NCBI RefSeq assembly: GCF_011762185.1
Contig: NZ_JAASQJ010000003.1
Coordinates: 620,001-684,000 of the forward strand
Direction of reading: 5' to 3'
From: Dyadobacter arcticus
GTDB lineage: Bacteria > Bacteroidota > Bacteroidia > Cytophagales > Spirosomataceae
DNA length: 64,000 nt
Every line of letters starts with the position of its first letter. Position 1 is the stretch's first letter. This document shows, piece by piece, positions 37,199 through 45,752 of the stretch. Below the pieces are notes generated by a model that was given only the letters and a program-made list of their open reading frames with translations, made no database searches and was not told where the DNA came from. Position numbers and translations under genes: made by a program.

Positions 37199-38917
37199 AT
37201 GAAGAGACTCGTTCAGAGGCATCCTATTTTAATTTTTACCTTTCTGACCCTGCTCTGCCACACGGGACAAGCGCAATTTGATAATTGGATCAACAAACCG
37301 CACGCGGCACGTTATCAGCAAATCAGGACTTACATTACCTTAAACGTACTCGGAACCGACACTGCATCGGCTTTTCAATCGATTGCACGACTCAAAACTG
37401 TCGCCGAAAAGGCCGGAGATGATGACTTAATACTTGAAGCCGATTATATTCACGCCCTCCTCACCGCTGAAATATTAAGTATCCCAAGACGAAAAGTGCT
37501 GATGGAAATCAGCCGGCTTATTTCAAAGGCCGAAAAGGAAGACAATCTTCAAATACAAATACGCGCAAGGATTCTGCTCAGGCATTACTACTGGTATGTG
37601 ACCAAAAATTATGAAAAGGGTTTTGAAGAGTATTTCAAAATTTACCCTTTGCTTCAAAAAACGACTGGAAAAGAATTCCCTGAAAAATCAGTAACCCTGG
37701 CGCAAATGGGTGAAGCGTATTATTTCTTTGCAGACTATAAGAACGCCATCAATTATTCAAGGCAAGCATTGAATGCAGAAGTGATTTTTGAACATCGTGG
37801 CGTACATAACACTGCCATGAACACAATAGGGCTAAGTTATGTCAAAGAAGGAATGCTTGACTCAGCGGATTATTACTTCAATAAGATACTGCATAACGTT
37901 GGAATCGGTGACTACGACGTGTGGAAAGGCATTGCTCAGGGAGACCTGGGGCAGACGGCATATTTAAGAGGAGATTATGAAAAAGCAATACCGCTGCTAT
38001 TGGGAAATACTCACCAAGCCGTTATTATTTCCGACTTTGATCAGGCAGCCAGATCGATGACCTTGCTGAGCGATATTTATTTCAGACAAAACAGGCTTCC
38101 GGATTCTGAATCTGCGATGAAAAAAGCCCGGGAATTTGTGCAGCGGTCAAGGATATTGAAACCATTAGAGCAGCTTTTCCAAGTGTATGGTAAAGTGTAT
38201 GCCGCTCAGGGAAACATAGCGCTTACAAATGTGTATTTGGATTCGGCAAATAAAATGCGAGACACATTTGCCAAAGAATTCAATTCAATCCAAATGCTCC
38301 GGGCTACCGAAAGGTCAAAATTGCAGGAACATCGGGCAGACATGGAACACATGTGGGCCGAAAGGCAAATCAAAACGCTGGAAAGAAACATCCTCCTGAT
38401 CTTAATTGTACTGCTCATATTTGTAGCGCTCTATTTTTACAAAACCTATTACTACAAGGCCCGTGAAAAAGAGCGTATTGTAAACGATCAGTTGAAAAGA
38501 GCGGAACAAGAACTTGCTTTTGCCGGCATTCAGCTGGAAGAATTCACCCGCAGTATTTCCGAAAAGAATCAGCTCGTGGAAGAACTTAGTACCCGATATG
38601 GCATTAGTCCTAATGATGATGCGGTTCAGGAACTGCAGAGAATTACGATTTTAACGGATGATCAGTGGGAGTATTTCCGCGGCCTTTTTGAAAAAATTCA
38701 CAAAGGATATTTGTCACGCCTGAAAGAAAAACTGCCAGGACTTACCCCGGCGGAGATCCGTTTTATGGCATTGGCAAAACTAAATCTCAGCTATAAGGAA
38801 ATGGCCAGTACACTGGGCATTTCTGTTCAGAGTGTAAGGGTAATCCGCCACCGGCTGCGTAAAAAGCTTAATCTTCCCGAGGAAGCGGATCTGAAAGATG
38901 TGGTAGGCTCTATCTAA
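37199..38917 (+). CDS. Membrane-bound TPR regulator with C-terminal LuxR-type helix-turn-helix
   Basis: A 572-residue protein. A signal peptide (about 1-25, cleavage near GQAQ) precedes a periplasmic TPR-like region (about 30-380). One membrane segment lies at about 397-417, followed by a coiled coil (about 425-475) and a cytoplasmic LuxR/GerE-like helix-turn-helix near 514-560 (LTPAEIRFMALAKLNLSYKEMASTLGISVQSVRV-type). This one-piece design, periplasmic sensor to DNA-binding domain, is common in Bacteroidota. The signal and target genes are unknown. It stands alone after a strong terminator. A 52-residue membrane peptide gene lies 145 nt downstream and may be related by proximity only. Confidence 0.85.
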   Translation: MKRLVQRHPILIFTFLTLLCHTGQAQFDNWINKPHAARYQQIRTYITLNVLGTDTASAFQSIARLKTVAEKAGDDDLILEADYIHALLTAEILSIPRRKVLMEISRLISKAEKEDNLQIQIRARILLRHYYWYVTKNYEKGFEEYFKIYPLLQKTTGKEFPEKSVTLAQMGEAYYFFADYKNAINYSRQALNAEVIFEHRGVHNTAMNTIGLSYVKEGMLDSADYYFNKILHNVGIGDYDVWKGIAQGDLGQTAYLRGDYEKAIPLLLGNTHQAVIISDFDQAARSMTLLSDIYFRQNRLPDSESAMKKAREFVQRSRILKPLEQLFQVYGKVYAAQGNIALTNVYLDSANKMRDTFAKEFNSIQMLRATERSKLQEHRADMEHMWAERQIKTLERNILLILIVLLIFVALYFYKTYYYKAREKERIVNDQLKRAEQELAFAGIQLEEFTRSISEKNQLVEELSTRYGISPNDDAVQELQRITILTDDQWEYFRGLFEKIHKGYLSRLKEKLPGLTPAEIRFMALAKLNLSYKEMASTLGISVQSVRVIRHRLRKKLNLPEEADLKDVVGSI

Positions 38918-39027
38918 CCAAAATCTTTATTGATCCGTTTTACCAATTAAGGGTTTCATTGTCAGCGTTATAACAAATTGGAATGTTTTTGAAATGCCAT
39001 TATTTCTTCATTTTACATAGCTATTTC

Positions 39028-39035
39028 TACATTTG
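39028..39035 (+). promoter_or_regulatory. Candidate -7 element for the 52-residue membrane peptide
   Basis: TACATTTG is an exact TAnnTTTG match, 27 nt before the ATG at 39063, giving a plausible leader of about 20 nt. No TTG is at the usual -33 spacing. Confidence 0.45.
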
Positions 39036-39062
39036 ATACCGATGACCTAGCCCGTTGAAAAT

Positions 39063-39221
39063 ATGAGACTCGTAAAATCCAAGTATTTCCTTTTGCAGTC
39101 GTTACTTCTTATCATTCTGCTTTTTCTCACGTACTTCAGATGGAACAATAGCAGACTTGGGCACGATTCAAAAAAAGAAAAATATAACCCGGCCTTTTCC
39201 CAACAACTCACAATTCGTTAA
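39063..39221 (+). CDS. Small single-span membrane peptide, unknown function
   Basis: A 52-residue frame, ATG at 39063 to TAA at 39219-39221. It begins with a basic start (MRLVKSKYF), then a strongly hydrophobic stretch (about 8-25, LLQSLLLIILLFLTYF) and a polar, basic tail. Support comes from an exact -7 element 27 nt upstream and a perfect terminator hairpin 30 nt downstream (39252-39281). I do not recognise a family. Chance is possible at this length, but the promoter-frame-terminator arrangement favours a real gene. Confidence 0.5.
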   Translation: MRLVKSKYFLLQSLLLIILLFLTYFRWNNSRLGHDSKKEKYNPAFSQQLTIR

Positions 39222-39251
39222 TTCTCCTTTCCTATCAGCAATTGAATTAAA

Positions 39252-39281
39252 GTCGGCCCGCTAGTCGGGCCGACCGTTTTT
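39252..39281. terminator. Bidirectional terminator
   Basis: The arms GTCGGCCCG and CGGGCCGAC are perfect 9-bp complements around CTAGT, with a short T-tract on the + side. It lies between the small membrane peptide and the convergent NTF2-like gene. Confidence 0.85.
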
Positions 39282-39285
39282 ACAA

Positions 39286-39750
39286 TCATGCAACAATTTT
39301 GACAGCCTGGCGGGCAATTAAAACCCATTTGCTACCCTGCTTTTGCCAAACCTGCAGAACCTTGATGTTGGCAGTTCCCGGCCCTTTCCCGGCGTCATTC
39401 GTTTTTGCTGTCAAAATATGCCGAACGATGGCAGAATTGCCGATGACCTTAATAGTTTGTTCGGTAAGATCCATTGTCACAAAGTCATATTTCAGGCTCA
39501 TCAGCGACTCCACGAACGTTTTTTGGTCTTCTACCAAACCGTTGGAATGGCCGTAACTTAGGTCTTTCGAAGAAATTTCTTCTAATCCTTTTTGGGTAGG
39601 TTCGACAAGCAGCGCCTTTAATGATTCAACTGCTTTTGCAACTTCTGTTTCTTCTTTGGTCTGCGCCATGCTCATTTGGGTAATCATTAGGAAAGTGAAT
39701 ATCAAAGAAAATGTCTTTCTTAGCCGGAGTCTTGATTTCATGTTTTTCAT
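39286..39750 (-). CDS. Secreted NTF2-like (DUF4440/SnoaL-type) protein
   Basis: A 154-residue protein with a signal peptide (about 1-29, ending MSMAQ) and a cone-shaped NTF2-like domain. Pattern elements are the N-terminal helix EVAKAVESLKALLVEPTQKGL, the SYGHSNG segment and the final strands (VLQVWQKQGSKWVLIARQAV). Such proteins include small isomerases and binding proteins, and no catalytic residue set is decisive. An ATG three codons later is an equally good start. It is monocistronic, with its terminator shared with the small peptide gene. Confidence 0.8.
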   Translation of the reverse strand: MKNMKSRLRLRKTFSLIFTFLMITQMSMAQTKEETEVAKAVESLKALLVEPTQKGLEEISSKDLSYGHSNGLVEDQKTFVESLMSLKYDFVTMDLTEQTIKVIGNSAIVRHILTAKTNDAGKGPGTANIKVLQVWQKQGSKWVLIARQAVKIVA

Positions 39751-39860
39751 TTAGTTTTAATAAGGTTAAAAACTGCATTCAGGATTAAAAATAAACACTG
39801 GCTCTTCTTTACTTATCAGACACAACATTAGGTTAAAGCAATTTACCTCAAAAAACCACC

Positions 39861-40268
39861 ATGGCCGAGCAAAAGAATAAATCCGTCCCTAAAACGCGCG
39901 CACCGAAACTCACTGACGCCGAGCAGGTTTCAATTTTCATGGACCATCTGGACCATCCGTTAAAAGCTGAAATAGAGGCATTACGGATCATTATTAAAAA
40001 TGTACACCCCGAAATTTCAGAACGTGTAAAATGGAATGCGCCCAGCTATTACACCTCTGCAGACTTCCTGACCTTCAATCCGCGCATGACGAACAAGGTG
40101 CATTTGATATTCCACCACATCGCCATTGTCGATATCAAGTCACCGTTATTGGAAGGAACTTACAAAGACAGGCGTATGACGTATTTTGAAAATATGGCAG
40201 ATGTTGAAGCGAAAAAACCTGAGTTAGAAAGGATTTTGAAGGAGATTGTGGGCGTAATGGAGAAGTAA
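39861..40268 (+). CDS. DUF1801 domain protein
   Basis: A 135-residue cytoplasmic protein of the DUF1801/YdhG family. The pattern ALRIIIKNVHPEISERVKWNAPSYY near residues 40-65 is typical of the family, which has a frataxin-like alpha/beta fold and no settled function. The N-terminal 20 residues are Lys-rich and disordered. It is followed 50 nt later by a lipoprotein gene with its own promoter-like element, so the two need not be linked. Confidence 0.85.
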   Translation: MAEQKNKSVPKTRAPKLTDAEQVSIFMDHLDHPLKAEIEALRIIIKNVHPEISERVKWNAPSYYTSADFLTFNPRMTNKVHLIFHHIAIVDIKSPLLEGTYKDRRMTYFENMADVEAKKPELERILKEIVGVMEK

Positions 40269-40277
40269 AATGCAATC

Positions 40278-40308
40278 TTGTAACCTTTCGTATATCATTT
40301 TATATTTA
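40278..40308 (+). promoter_or_regulatory. Candidate promoter of the lipoprotein gene
   Basis: TTG (40278-40280) and TATATTTA (40301-40308) are separated by 20 bp, one base off the Bacteroidota consensus. The start codon at 40319 would lie within about 10 nt of the transcription start, so the leader would be very short. Confidence 0.45.
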
Positions 40309-40318
40309 TATCTTACCT

Positions 40319-41182
40319 ATGAATTATTTTAACCGGCTGGCTGTGAAAAAATTACTCTACCTGTTTGCAGTCATATCCTTTCTTGCTTGTAAAAACGAGA
40401 AAGATGCAGATCCTGATCTCTCATTTCTCGATAAACAGCAGGCCCCATTTGGCAGGGTAAGTGTGGACGTCAAACTTCGGAAACTGCTTTACAACGGACG
40501 TTTGCTGGCCGAATACATTTACGAAGGCGATTACTTTAGTCAGGAAAAAAGGTATGCGACTTTCGCTGTTCCTGCTCATTATGGTACAGGAAGCTTCAAA
40601 AGAAATGCGGGTATCCCAGAATCTTTTGAAATGGTGTCCGCCTTTGTTTCGCCGGAAGGTGGTTGGGTTTCTACCGATTTCAAGCCTACTTATAATCTTA
40701 AATTCAGCCCCGCTGCCAATGATTCGGTAAGAAACATTGTTGAAGAATACTTCACTTACCCACAAATCAGCTACAAGGATTATACTTTCGATGGAAATGG
40801 CTTTGTGATCAGAGAATCTCAAACCAAGAAAAGTGCTCCGCAAATTAATTATCATGCGGTTTTCAGCAGGGATGCACAACACAATATCAGGGAGAGCCTG
40901 GGTACTATTTATGACCAAAACGGAAAAAGCGGGCTAGTTAAGTTTGATTACGATGATCATCCCAATCCGTTCTTTAAAATGGGCATAGACTGGCAGGGGC
41001 AAATGTCTGTCAGTGCTTTCAGCCCCAACAACATTGTCCGCGAAACCCGGATCGGACCTGATGGCGTACCGTTTCACATTAATTATACCTACGAATATTT
41101 CGCGAATGGATATCCGGAAAAGGTCAGTGTCAAGGCTGATTTGCCTCTATCCCAGGCATATACCATTGAATTTATTTATTAA
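40319..41182 (+). CDS. Lipoprotein of unknown function
   Basis: A 287-residue protein with a lipoprotein signal peptide and lipobox Cys24 (SFLAC). The mature part is mostly predicted beta strand, with repeated aromatic-rich strands (NGRLLAEYIYEGDYF, INYTYEYFANGYPEKV). These recall the YD/RHS-like beta-strand style of Bacteroidota DUF4595-type lipoproteins, although I cannot assign a family. It stands alone and converges with the DUF1569 gene, with only 6 nt between the stop codons and no clear hairpin. Confidence 0.7.
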   Translation: MNYFNRLAVKKLLYLFAVISFLACKNEKDADPDLSFLDKQQAPFGRVSVDVKLRKLLYNGRLLAEYIYEGDYFSQEKRYATFAVPAHYGTGSFKRNAGIPESFEMVSAFVSPEGGWVSTDFKPTYNLKFSPAANDSVRNIVEEYFTYPQISYKDYTFDGNGFVIRESQTKKSAPQINYHAVFSRDAQHNIRESLGTIYDQNGKSGLVKFDYDDHPNPFFKMGIDWQGQMSVSAFSPNNIVRETRIGPDGVPFHINYTYEYFANGYPEKVSVKADLPLSQAYTIEFIY

Positions 41183-41188
41183 ATCTCG

Positions 41189-41641
41189 TTAAACGCCAAA
41201 TTGGGTCAGGTGATGTTCGAGATGTTTGTTAAACATTACATTCCATTCAGCTACCGTAAGTTTCCCAAATGAAAGTGATTCCTTACCATCGAAATAAGCA
41301 GGGCCCAGTTCGACAGATTTTATGAGGTAACCAATGAGTCGGCTTTTTTCGGTTTCAAAGTCCCTCGGTGTTGTGATCAAAAATGCTGGTGCAGTCTGGC
41401 CATTCTTTTTATAAGGCTTGTCACCGCAAACAGTATCTTTTACAAACAGCTTCAAAATCAATCTCATGAATGCATTGGGTTTTTGGTGCTTATCCTCAAA
41501 TGCCATTTCATATGCCACATTCAAGTGGGCCAGCATCTGAGGTGCATTCATTTTCCCCCAAAGCGATTGGGTGGTCGGCGTTAATTTGTTGATGCGACTG
41601 ATTAATTTCTCAGATGTTTCAGCGAGGAAGATGTTTTCCAT
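41189..41641 (-). CDS. DUF1569 (DinB-like) protein
   Basis: A 150-residue protein of the DUF1569 family, in the DinB/YfiT four-helix superfamily. The pattern WGKMNAPQMLAHLNVAYEMA near residues 31-50 carries the conserved His of the putative metal site, and the C-terminal HLEHHLTQFGV supplies more His residues. Members are thought to bind metal or act as thiol-dependent transferases, but the role of this group is not established. An upstream in-frame ATG (41689) would add 16 residues; it was rejected because a palindrome at 41659-41672 occupies that stretch. Confidence 0.82.
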   Translation of the reverse strand: MENIFLAETSEKLISRINKLTPTTQSLWGKMNAPQMLAHLNVAYEMAFEDKHQKPNAFMRLILKLFVKDTVCGDKPYKKNGQTAPAFLITTPRDFETEKSRLIGYLIKSVELGPAYFDGKESLSFGKLTVAEWNVMFNKHLEHHLTQFGV

Positions 41642-41658
41642 AGGTCGAATTAGGTTTG

Positions 41659-41672
41659 TTACTAAATAGTAA
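41659..41672. promoter_or_regulatory. Palindrome upstream of the DUF1569 gene
   Basis: TTACTA and TAGTAA flank AA, making a perfect palindromic 14-mer 18-31 nt before the chosen start codon, where an operator would block initiation. Its half-sites resemble the TTACTA/TAGTAA arms in the gapA/dapD gap, but with a 2-nt rather than 7-nt spacer. Confidence 0.4.
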
Positions 41673-41768
41673 GTTATGAAAAGATCCATTCACTCAATCA
41701 TGGTGGACGCCCGACTGCTTCTTGAACCGTTGCAAAAATTTAGAAAATTGTAAAAAAAATGAGATGAC

Positions 41769-41788
41769 AGTTTCTTTGTAACGAAACT
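41769..41788. promoter_or_regulatory. Inverted repeat upstream of the HigA-like regulator gene
   Basis: AGTTTC and GAAACT flank an 8-nt spacer, 27-46 nt before the start codon. A -7-like TACTTTTA lies at 41794-41801. The position fits an autoregulatory operator for the XRE protein, which is common in this family. Confidence 0.4.
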
Positions 41789-41814
41789 ATCTGTACTTTT
41801 AAAGCGGGGTAACA

Positions 41815-42156
41815 ATGATCCAGAAACTAACCGGAATAAAGATGAAAACTTTCACACTTGATGAAGTCCAGGACGAAATGATTGGCAAAATTGGCACGCC
41901 TGCCCGCGATAAATTTGAATATAACTTGCAAATCGACCTGGTTGGCAAAGCCATCAAGCAGACGCGTCTGGAACGGCAGCTCACCCAAGAGGAACTTGGG
42001 AAATTGATTGGCGTTCAGAAGGCGCAGATCTCCCGACTGGAAAGTAATGCAGGCAATGTTACCATCGACACTCTAATGCGGGTTTTTGCAGCCTTGAAGG
42101 CGAAGGTCCAACTACATATTGAGTTGCCTCATGTGAGTGTTAGTATCGAGAAATAG
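41815..42156 (+). CDS. HigA-like XRE-family antitoxin or regulator, without a visible toxin
   Basis: A 113-residue protein with a C-terminal XRE helix-turn-helix (about 48-105; RQLTQEELGKLIGVQKAQISRLES). The preceding segment (FTLDEVQDEMIGKIGTPARDKFEYNL) is typical of HigA antitoxins paired with RelE/HigB toxins. I found no toxin frame on either side; only a 17-codon frame lies upstream (41700-41753). It may be an orphan antitoxin or a stand-alone regulator. A second ATG at 41842 would drop nine residues. An inverted repeat at 41769-41788 fits autoregulation. Confidence 0.8.
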   Translation: MIQKLTGIKMKTFTLDEVQDEMIGKIGTPARDKFEYNLQIDLVGKAIKQTRLERQLTQEELGKLIGVQKAQISRLESNAGNVTIDTLMRVFAALKAKVQLHIELPHVSVSIEK

Positions 42157-42231
42157 GGTTTTTGAGTATTTTGAGTACTAGTTAAACTTTGTCGTTGGCT
42201 TGTAATGTATCGGATTGAGTGATAGGTAAGG

Positions 42232-42681
42232 CTATACGAGCTTTTCAAAACAGACGCTATTTTCCACGCCAATATACTGCCCATAATTAGGAGTGACCTG
42301 ATAACCATTTTTGTGATAAAGCGCAATCGCCTCATACTGCCTTTTGCCGGTTTCCAGCACACACCGCTCGTAACCCAGTTCCTTCGCCCAATTTTCTAGT
42401 TCAATAAGCATTTGAGAAGCGACTCCCTTATTTCTTCCGGCAACGGAAACAAACATTCGCTTGACTTCAATTGCCTTTGCATCGAAAGGTTTTAAAGCGC
42501 CACAGCCAAGCGGGTCTCCCTCTTCGTAAAAGACAACAACATACCTGATCTTGTCGATCTTATTATATTGGGAGTAAAAAGCGTGTTCGTCCCCGTCTGT
42601 AATTGCGAGATAAGCATCCAATTCTTTTACCAGCGAAACAAAATCAGGATGGTCAAAGTCAGTTCTTATTATATTGCTCAT
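42232..42681 (-). CDS. GNAT-family N-acetyltransferase
   Basis: A 149-residue acetyltransferase. The acetyl-CoA-binding signature is RNKGVASQMLIELENWAKEL near residues 83-102, preceded by strand KRMFVSV and followed by YEAIALYHKNGY, the usual GNAT motif B. The acceptor (small molecule or protein) is unknown. The ATG at 42681 was preferred to 42714, because the longer form has no GNAT pattern in the added residues. It is divergent from the methyltransferase gene, with only about 60 nt between the two starts. Confidence 0.85.
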   Translation of the reverse strand: MSNIIRTDFDHPDFVSLVKELDAYLAITDGDEHAFYSQYNKIDKIRYVVVFYEEGDPLGCGALKPFDAKAIEVKRMFVSVAGRNKGVASQMLIELENWAKELGYERCVLETGKRQYEAIALYHKNGYQVTPNYGQYIGVENSVCFEKLV

Positions 42682-42741
42682 TGTAGTTAAAGGATGTATG
42701 CTTTTTCTTGCCATTTAAAATTCCTAACAAAATTACCAGTC

Positions 42742-43509
42742 ATGACCATCAGGGAGCTATTTTACAACCATGAAGGAAACCTTATTCACAAATGGGACCA
42801 TTACTTTGATATCTATGAAAAGCATTTTGCAAAATATCGCGGTCAAAAGGTCAATATGCTGGAAATCGGCATTTCTCATGGCGGGTCGATGCAACTTTGG
42901 AAAAAGTATTTTGGTGACCATGCACACATTTATGCCATCGACATCAATCCTGACTGCAAGAAACTGGAAGAAGAAAATACGACAATATTTATTGGATCTC
43001 AAAGTGACAAAGGCTTTTTGGAACGGGTGAGCAAAGAACTGCCTGAGCTCGACATTATCATTGACGACGGTGGACATACGATGAATCAGCAACTTACCTC
43101 GTTTGAAGCATTATATCTCAAAGTAAAAGAGGGAGGATTATATATTGTAGAAGACACACATACCTCCTACTGGACGGAGTTTTACGGCGGATTGAAAACG
43201 CCAGGTACATTCATAGAACACGCCAAACATCTGGTGGATACGCTCTATGAAAGCCATATTCACGAAAAAGATGCCATCGCATTCGATGAAATCACCCGAC
43301 ACATTTACAGCATTACATTTTACGACAGCGTGGTGGTTTTTGAAAAAGAATTGCGCAAGAAGCCTTTCCACAAGCAAGTCGGAAACATGACAATCATCCC
43401 GTACGTACCAGAGGAATTAAAAAAAGAAACTTTTTGGGATTCAATCAGGAATTATTTCAACCCAAAAACAAAACACAGCTTCGAAGAGAATGATGGAGGG
43501 TTTGTATAA
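42742..43509 (+). CDS. Class I SAM-dependent methyltransferase (macrolide/sugar O-methyltransferase type)
   Basis: A 255-residue methyltransferase. The SAM motif MLEIGISHGGSMQLW is near residues 38-52, the acidic YAIDINPDCK near 61-70 and the post-motif IDDGGHTMNQQ near 95-105. This pattern resembles mycinamicin and TylF-like sugar O-methyltransferases, and also proteins encoded in cell-surface glycan loci. No glycan genes are adjacent, so the acceptor is unknown. The N-terminal 15 codons upstream of 42742 overlap the divergent GNAT promoter region and were excluded. It converges on the transporter gene with a 2-nt gap. Confidence 0.8.
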   Translation: MTIRELFYNHEGNLIHKWDHYFDIYEKHFAKYRGQKVNMLEIGISHGGSMQLWKKYFGDHAHIYAIDINPDCKKLEEENTTIFIGSQSDKGFLERVSKELPELDIIIDDGGHTMNQQLTSFEALYLKVKEGGLYIVEDTHTSYWTEFYGGLKTPGTFIEHAKHLVDTLYESHIHEKDAIAFDEITRHIYSITFYDSVVVFEKELRKKPFHKQVGNMTIIPYVPEELKKETFWDSIRNYFNPKTKHSFEENDGGFV

Positions 43510-43511
43510 TC

Positions 43512-44807
43512 TTATTGCACTTCGTTCAATTCTACAACTTTTGGCGTTCTTGTGAGCAAATGGATGATCAGCCAGGCGACGAGATATGTAAATCCGCAAA
43601 TGGTGAAAATGATGTTATAGCCGCCAGCAAGATTTCCGGCGGCCTTATAAGTATCCAGCAAGCTTCCAATCAGGATCGGGAATAGTATCCCTCCTACCGC
43701 ACCAGCCATCCCGCCAATCCCGACAACGGAACTCACTGCCTGTTTTGGGAAAAGGTCGGATGGCAATGTAAAAACATTGGTCGCCCAGGCCTGATGCAAT
43801 GCTACCGCAAGACTGATTAAACCGACTGCAACCCAAACGTCACCTGCAAATTGGATAAGGATCACTGATAATTCAAGAAATGCAAAGGCCAGCAAAACTG
43901 TTTTTCTCGCCCGCAATGTCGGCCAGCCTTTTTTGATCAGCCAGGACGAAAGATAACCTCCGCCAATACTTCCAACTGTTGTCGCGGTGTAAATAAGCAT
44001 TAATTCAAGACTTGGTTTTTTGAGGTCAAGGTTGAATGTTGAAGCGAAATAAGATGGTAACCAAAACAGAAAAAACCAGTAAATCGGATCAATAAGGCCT
44101 TTTCCGGTAATATAGGCCCAGGTTTGTGGGAATGTAAAAAGCTTCGCCCATTTGATAGGCTGTTTCTCGGCTTCGTTCTCGTCCTGATCCTGCCCGCTGG
44201 TAATGTAATGCAGTTCTTCCGCACTCAATCTTTTTTGTTTTGCAGGAATATCATAAAATATAATCCAGAGTAGCAGCCACACAAAACCCAATGCACCGGT
44301 AATCCAAAACACTTCCTGCCAGCCATAACCGGTTAATATCCAGGGAACAAGAATTAAAGCAACCACAACGCCTACACTCGTTCCGGCATTAAATAGCCCG
44401 GTGGCAAGCGCACGCTCCTTTCTTGGGAACCATTCTGCCACCGTTTTCACTGCAGCCGGATAATTTCCAGCCTCTCCCAGTCCAAGGCCAACACGTGCCA
44501 ATCCAAAGCCAAATGCGCTTCTCGCAACCGCATGAAGCATTCCAGCAATACTCCAAAAAACAATGGTAAAAGAATATCCCGCTTTTGTACCAATTTTGTC
44601 GATTAGCCACCCGAAAAAAAGTAATCCCAGCGCATATGCTGCTGTAAATGCCATTACGATGCGTGCAAAATCAGTTTCTGTCCAGACAAACTCTTTTTCC
44701 AGGATGGGTTTTAAAAGACCGATAATCTGGCGATCCAAATAATTTATGGTAGTTGCAGTAAATAACAGGACCACAATCAGCCAACGGTAATTTTTGGTTT
44801 TGCCCAT
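43512..44807 (-). CDS. MFS transporter, hexuronate/sugar-acid (ACS) type
   Basis: A 431-residue major facilitator protein with about 12 membrane segments. Features include INYLDRQIIGLLKP near residues 20-33 and the family motif GLGEAGNYPAA near 114, typical of anion:cation symporters for hexuronates and similar acids. Its ATG shares one base with the stop of the KDPG aldolase gene (TAATG), so translation is coupled and the pair is one operon. Together they suggest uptake of a sugar acid and its cleavage to pyruvate and a phosphotriose. An earlier in-frame ATG at 44861 lies inside the aldolase gene and was rejected. Confidence 0.9.
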   Translation of the reverse strand: MGKTKNYRWLIVVLLFTATTINYLDRQIIGLLKPILEKEFVWTETDFARIVMAFTAAYALGLLFFGWLIDKIGTKAGYSFTIVFWSIAGMLHAVARSAFGFGLARVGLGLGEAGNYPAAVKTVAEWFPRKERALATGLFNAGTSVGVVVALILVPWILTGYGWQEVFWITGALGFVWLLLWIIFYDIPAKQKRLSAEELHYITSGQDQDENEAEKQPIKWAKLFTFPQTWAYITGKGLIDPIYWFFLFWLPSYFASTFNLDLKKPSLELMLIYTATTVGSIGGGYLSSWLIKKGWPTLRARKTVLLAFAFLELSVILIQFAGDVWVAVGLISLAVALHQAWATNVFTLPSDLFPKQAVSSVVGIGGMAGAVGGILFPILIGSLLDTYKAAGNLAGGYNIIFTICGFTYLVAWLIIHLLTRTPKVVELNEVQ

Positions 44808-45445
44808 TAAAAGGAGAGTTTTTGAACGAATTGCCGGAAGTGGTTTTTCAAACCCTCCCAATTTTTATCCTCGATCAATTTCTTGTCAAAAAGCTGTCCG
44901 CCAATACCAAGCCCATTTGCACCCGCTTCAAGGAATTCAGACATATTTTCCAATCCCACGCCTCCGGTTGGAAGCAGTTTGAGCTGATTCATTGGCGCTT
45001 TCAGATCTTTGATGTATCCGGGACCCAGGGAAGTTGCCGGGTAAATCTTCACCATAGTAGCTCCCAGTGTCCAAGCATTGTAGATTTCAGTTGGCGTAAA
45101 TGCGCCTGGGAAAATGGGTATGTTCTTTTTTACACAAGATTTAATAACCCTTTTATTGATGACGGGCGTGACGATAAATTGTGCACCTGCCTCCAGCGCA
45201 GCTTCCAGATCATCCTTCGTACAAACCGTTCCGGCGCCAATATTTAATCCCTTACCCTCATTTTCAATTGCATACCTGATCATCTCCGTAGCACCCGCTG
45301 TATTCATTGTGATTTCTACGGTCGTTAACCCCGCTTCCCGGTAAATCGGCAGGATCTGCTTTAAATCTTCCAATGCTACATTCCGGATGATCCCTACCAG
45401 CGGCGCCTTGCTGAAAAGCGCTTCCGAAAACCTATTTTGACTCAT
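44807..45445 (-). CDS. eda: KDPG/KHG aldolase
   Basis: A 212-residue class I aldolase that cleaves 2-dehydro-3-deoxy-6-phosphogluconate (and 4-hydroxy-2-oxoglutarate) to pyruvate and the partner aldehyde. The Schiff-base lysine is Lys133 in MVKIYPA and the catalytic glutamate Glu44 in TTVEITM. The phosphate-binding LPTGGV is near residues 156-161. Length is typical. It ends the uronate or Entner-Doudoroff branch. The matching transporter overlaps its stop codon, but no kinase or dehydratase is in view. The 307-bp gap beyond it shows no clear promoter element. Confidence 0.92.
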   Translation of the reverse strand: MSQNRFSEALFSKAPLVGIIRNVALEDLKQILPIYREAGLTTVEITMNTAGATEMIRYAIENEGKGLNIGAGTVCTKDDLEAALEAGAQFIVTPVINKRVIKSCVKKNIPIFPGAFTPTEIYNAWTLGATMVKIYPATSLGPGYIKDLKAPMNQLKLLPTGGVGLENMSEFLEAGANGLGIGGQLFDKKLIEDKNWEGLKNHFRQFVQKLSF

Positions 45446-45752
45446 GGTGCGACTTTATTCGATGTTAAGCTCTGATTTTCAAAAACGGGTATCTTGACTT
45501 ATGGTCTGATTAATGTCCCATCGAATTTCCGTACCTGCCAGTTGGATTTGGTGGTAATCGGATATTGGCACCGCTTCAAATCCCAGTTTCTTTCATCTTC
45601 ATTAGTTAAATTGAAAAATGTTAAAGATTCAGGAATTAAAAGGATTTAGTAATTCAAATTTTACTTCTCAACCCACCATACGCATGTTTAAGATCATTTT
45701 GTCCCGGGCGCGTATTGGACCCATCTAAACCAACCCCGTAATGTGTCACTGC
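45446..45752. other. Gene-free stretch between eda and the RND permease gene
   Basis: I see no convincing frame, hairpin terminator or exact TAnnTTTG element on the - strand. It should contain the eda promoter and the end of the efflux transcript. Confidence 0.5.

Noticed and set aside
41700..41753. Possible toxin gene ahead of the HigA-like regulator
   Set aside because: Only a 17-codon frame is present and it shows no RelE/HigB pattern.
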